Assembly: GCA_900770025.1 (NCBI GenBank)
Contig: CAAGIW010000035.1
Coordinates: 1-6,109 of the forward strand
DNA from: an uncultured Prevotella sp.
Lineage (GTDB): Bacteria; Bacteroidota; Bacteroidia; Bacteroidales; Bacteroidaceae
DNA length: 6,109 bases
Direction of reading: 5' to 3'
Shown here: piece by piece, positions 5,876 to 6,109 of the stretch
Layout of the letters: the number at the start of each line of letters is the position of its first letter
Position numbering within the stretch: position 1 is the stretch's first letter
Translations under genes and position numbers: made by a program
Notes under the pieces: generated by a model
The model's input: the letters and a program-made list of their open reading frames with translations, nothing else
Databases searched by the model: none
Told to the model about the DNA's origin: nothing

Positions 5876-5967
5876 TTCCAAAACTGCCAGTTTTGCGTTG
5901 CAAAAGTGGCAGTTTTGCAGTCTAAAAGTGGCAGTTTTGCAGTCCAAAAGTGGCAGTTTTGCAAAAC
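5876..5967 (+). repeat. Array B: four 22-base tandem units with core GTGGCAG
   Basis: AAAA blocks start at 5880, 5902, 5924 and 5946, again an exact 22-base period, with the same plan as array A: AAAA, seven-base core, TTTTGC, five-base spacer. The core is GTGGCAG in units 2 to 4 and CTGCCAG in unit 1. Spacers are GTTGC, AGTCT and AGTCC. As in array A, the fourth unit lacks a spacer and TTTTGC abuts AAAAC, forming GTTTTGCAAAAC (5956-5967). Unit 1 is a self-palindrome, CAAAACT-GCC-AGTTTTG. Orientation is the same as array A. It lies about 300 bases upstream of the gyrB promoter. There are no cas genes and no coding support. Function unknown. Confidence 0.9.
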
Positions 5968-6088
5968 GATACTCAGAAGGTGTTTTTTGCAATGCGATAA
6001 GATGCCGGGGTTAAACCCAAATCGGCCATTAGACTGTTATGCGCAAACATGCTTTCTTTTTGTCATCTGTCTTTCCGCTTATCGGTTA

Positions 6089-6104
6089 CAATGGAACCCC
6101 ATTG
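6089..6104. other. Small hairpin near the right edge
   Basis: CAATGG (6089-6094), AACC, CCATTG (6099-6104) is a perfect 6-bp inverted repeat with a 4-base loop. The window ends five bases later, so whether it is a terminator of a gene entering from the right or part of a leader cannot be decided. Confidence 0.35.
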
Positions 6105-6109
6105 CTCCC

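Larger units (their letters stand above)
5533..6109. other. Gene-free region upstream of gyrB with repeats
   Basis: No coding region is supported in these 577 bases. Going rightwards they contain the gyrB promoter (5570-5577), an A/T-rich stretch, a 68-base tandem duplication (5633-5768), a hairpin (5769-5797), about 80 bases without recognisable structure, array B (5876-5967), and a tail. The 64-codon frame starting at 5820 runs straight through array B and is not a gene. Two frames touch the right edge: ATG 6048 on the plus strand stays open to the end (MLSFCHLSFRLSV...), and a minus-strand frame enters at the edge and stops after about 15 codons. Neither can be judged from so little sequence. 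Confidence 0.75.

Noticed and set aside
5820..6014. 64-codon plus-strand frame with repeated SFALQ/SFCSL-like peptides
   Set aside because: The apparent peptide repetition is just array B read through. A 22-base period changes frame each unit, so no repeated domain is encoded.

Overview
The window looks like chromosomal DNA from a member of the Bacteroidales, most likely Prevotellaceae. Three things suggest this: the trpS and gyrB products resemble Bacteroides/Prevotella proteins from memory; the promoters carry the Bacteroidetes -7 motif TAnnTTTG and the genes lack clear Shine-Dalgarno sequences; and there is a lipoprotein plus outer-membrane-barrel gene pair. No database search was run.

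Layout. Bases 3-182 hold the last 59 codons of a PD-(D/E)XK nuclease-like protein, of the type found at the C-terminus of Bacteroidetes 'AAA-ATPase-like' proteins. A 335-base gap follows, with a small hairpin, a four-unit 22-base tandem array (array A) and the trpS promoter. trpS (518-1600, tryptophanyl-tRNA synthetase) ends at a hairpin. A 321-base gap with a second TAnnTTTG promoter leads into a two-gene operon: a calcineurin-like metallophosphoesterase lipoprotein (1922-2722), overlapping by 20 bases a predicted outer-membrane beta-barrel protein (2703-3404). A very strong hairpin (3491-3543) separates this operon from the convergent gyrB (3559-5532, minus strand, DNA gyrase subunit B). Upstream of gyrB are its promoter, a 68-base direct tandem duplication, a GC-rich hairpin, and a second four-unit 22-base array (array B). 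No gene can be supported between 5533 and 6109.

The genes do not form one pathway. trpS and gyrB are housekeeping genes in separate transcription units. The phosphoesterase/barrel pair is an envelope operon of unknown substrate.

The most unusual signal is non-coding. Arrays A and B lie 5.6 kb apart, on the same strand, with the same period, copy number and A/T frame (AAAA, seven-base core, TTTTGC, five-base spacer). Both end at the same abrupt GTTTTGCAAAAC junction, yet their seven-base cores differ. This looks like one family of repeat with an exchangeable core. Its function, and any link with the adjacent nuclease-like gene, are inference.
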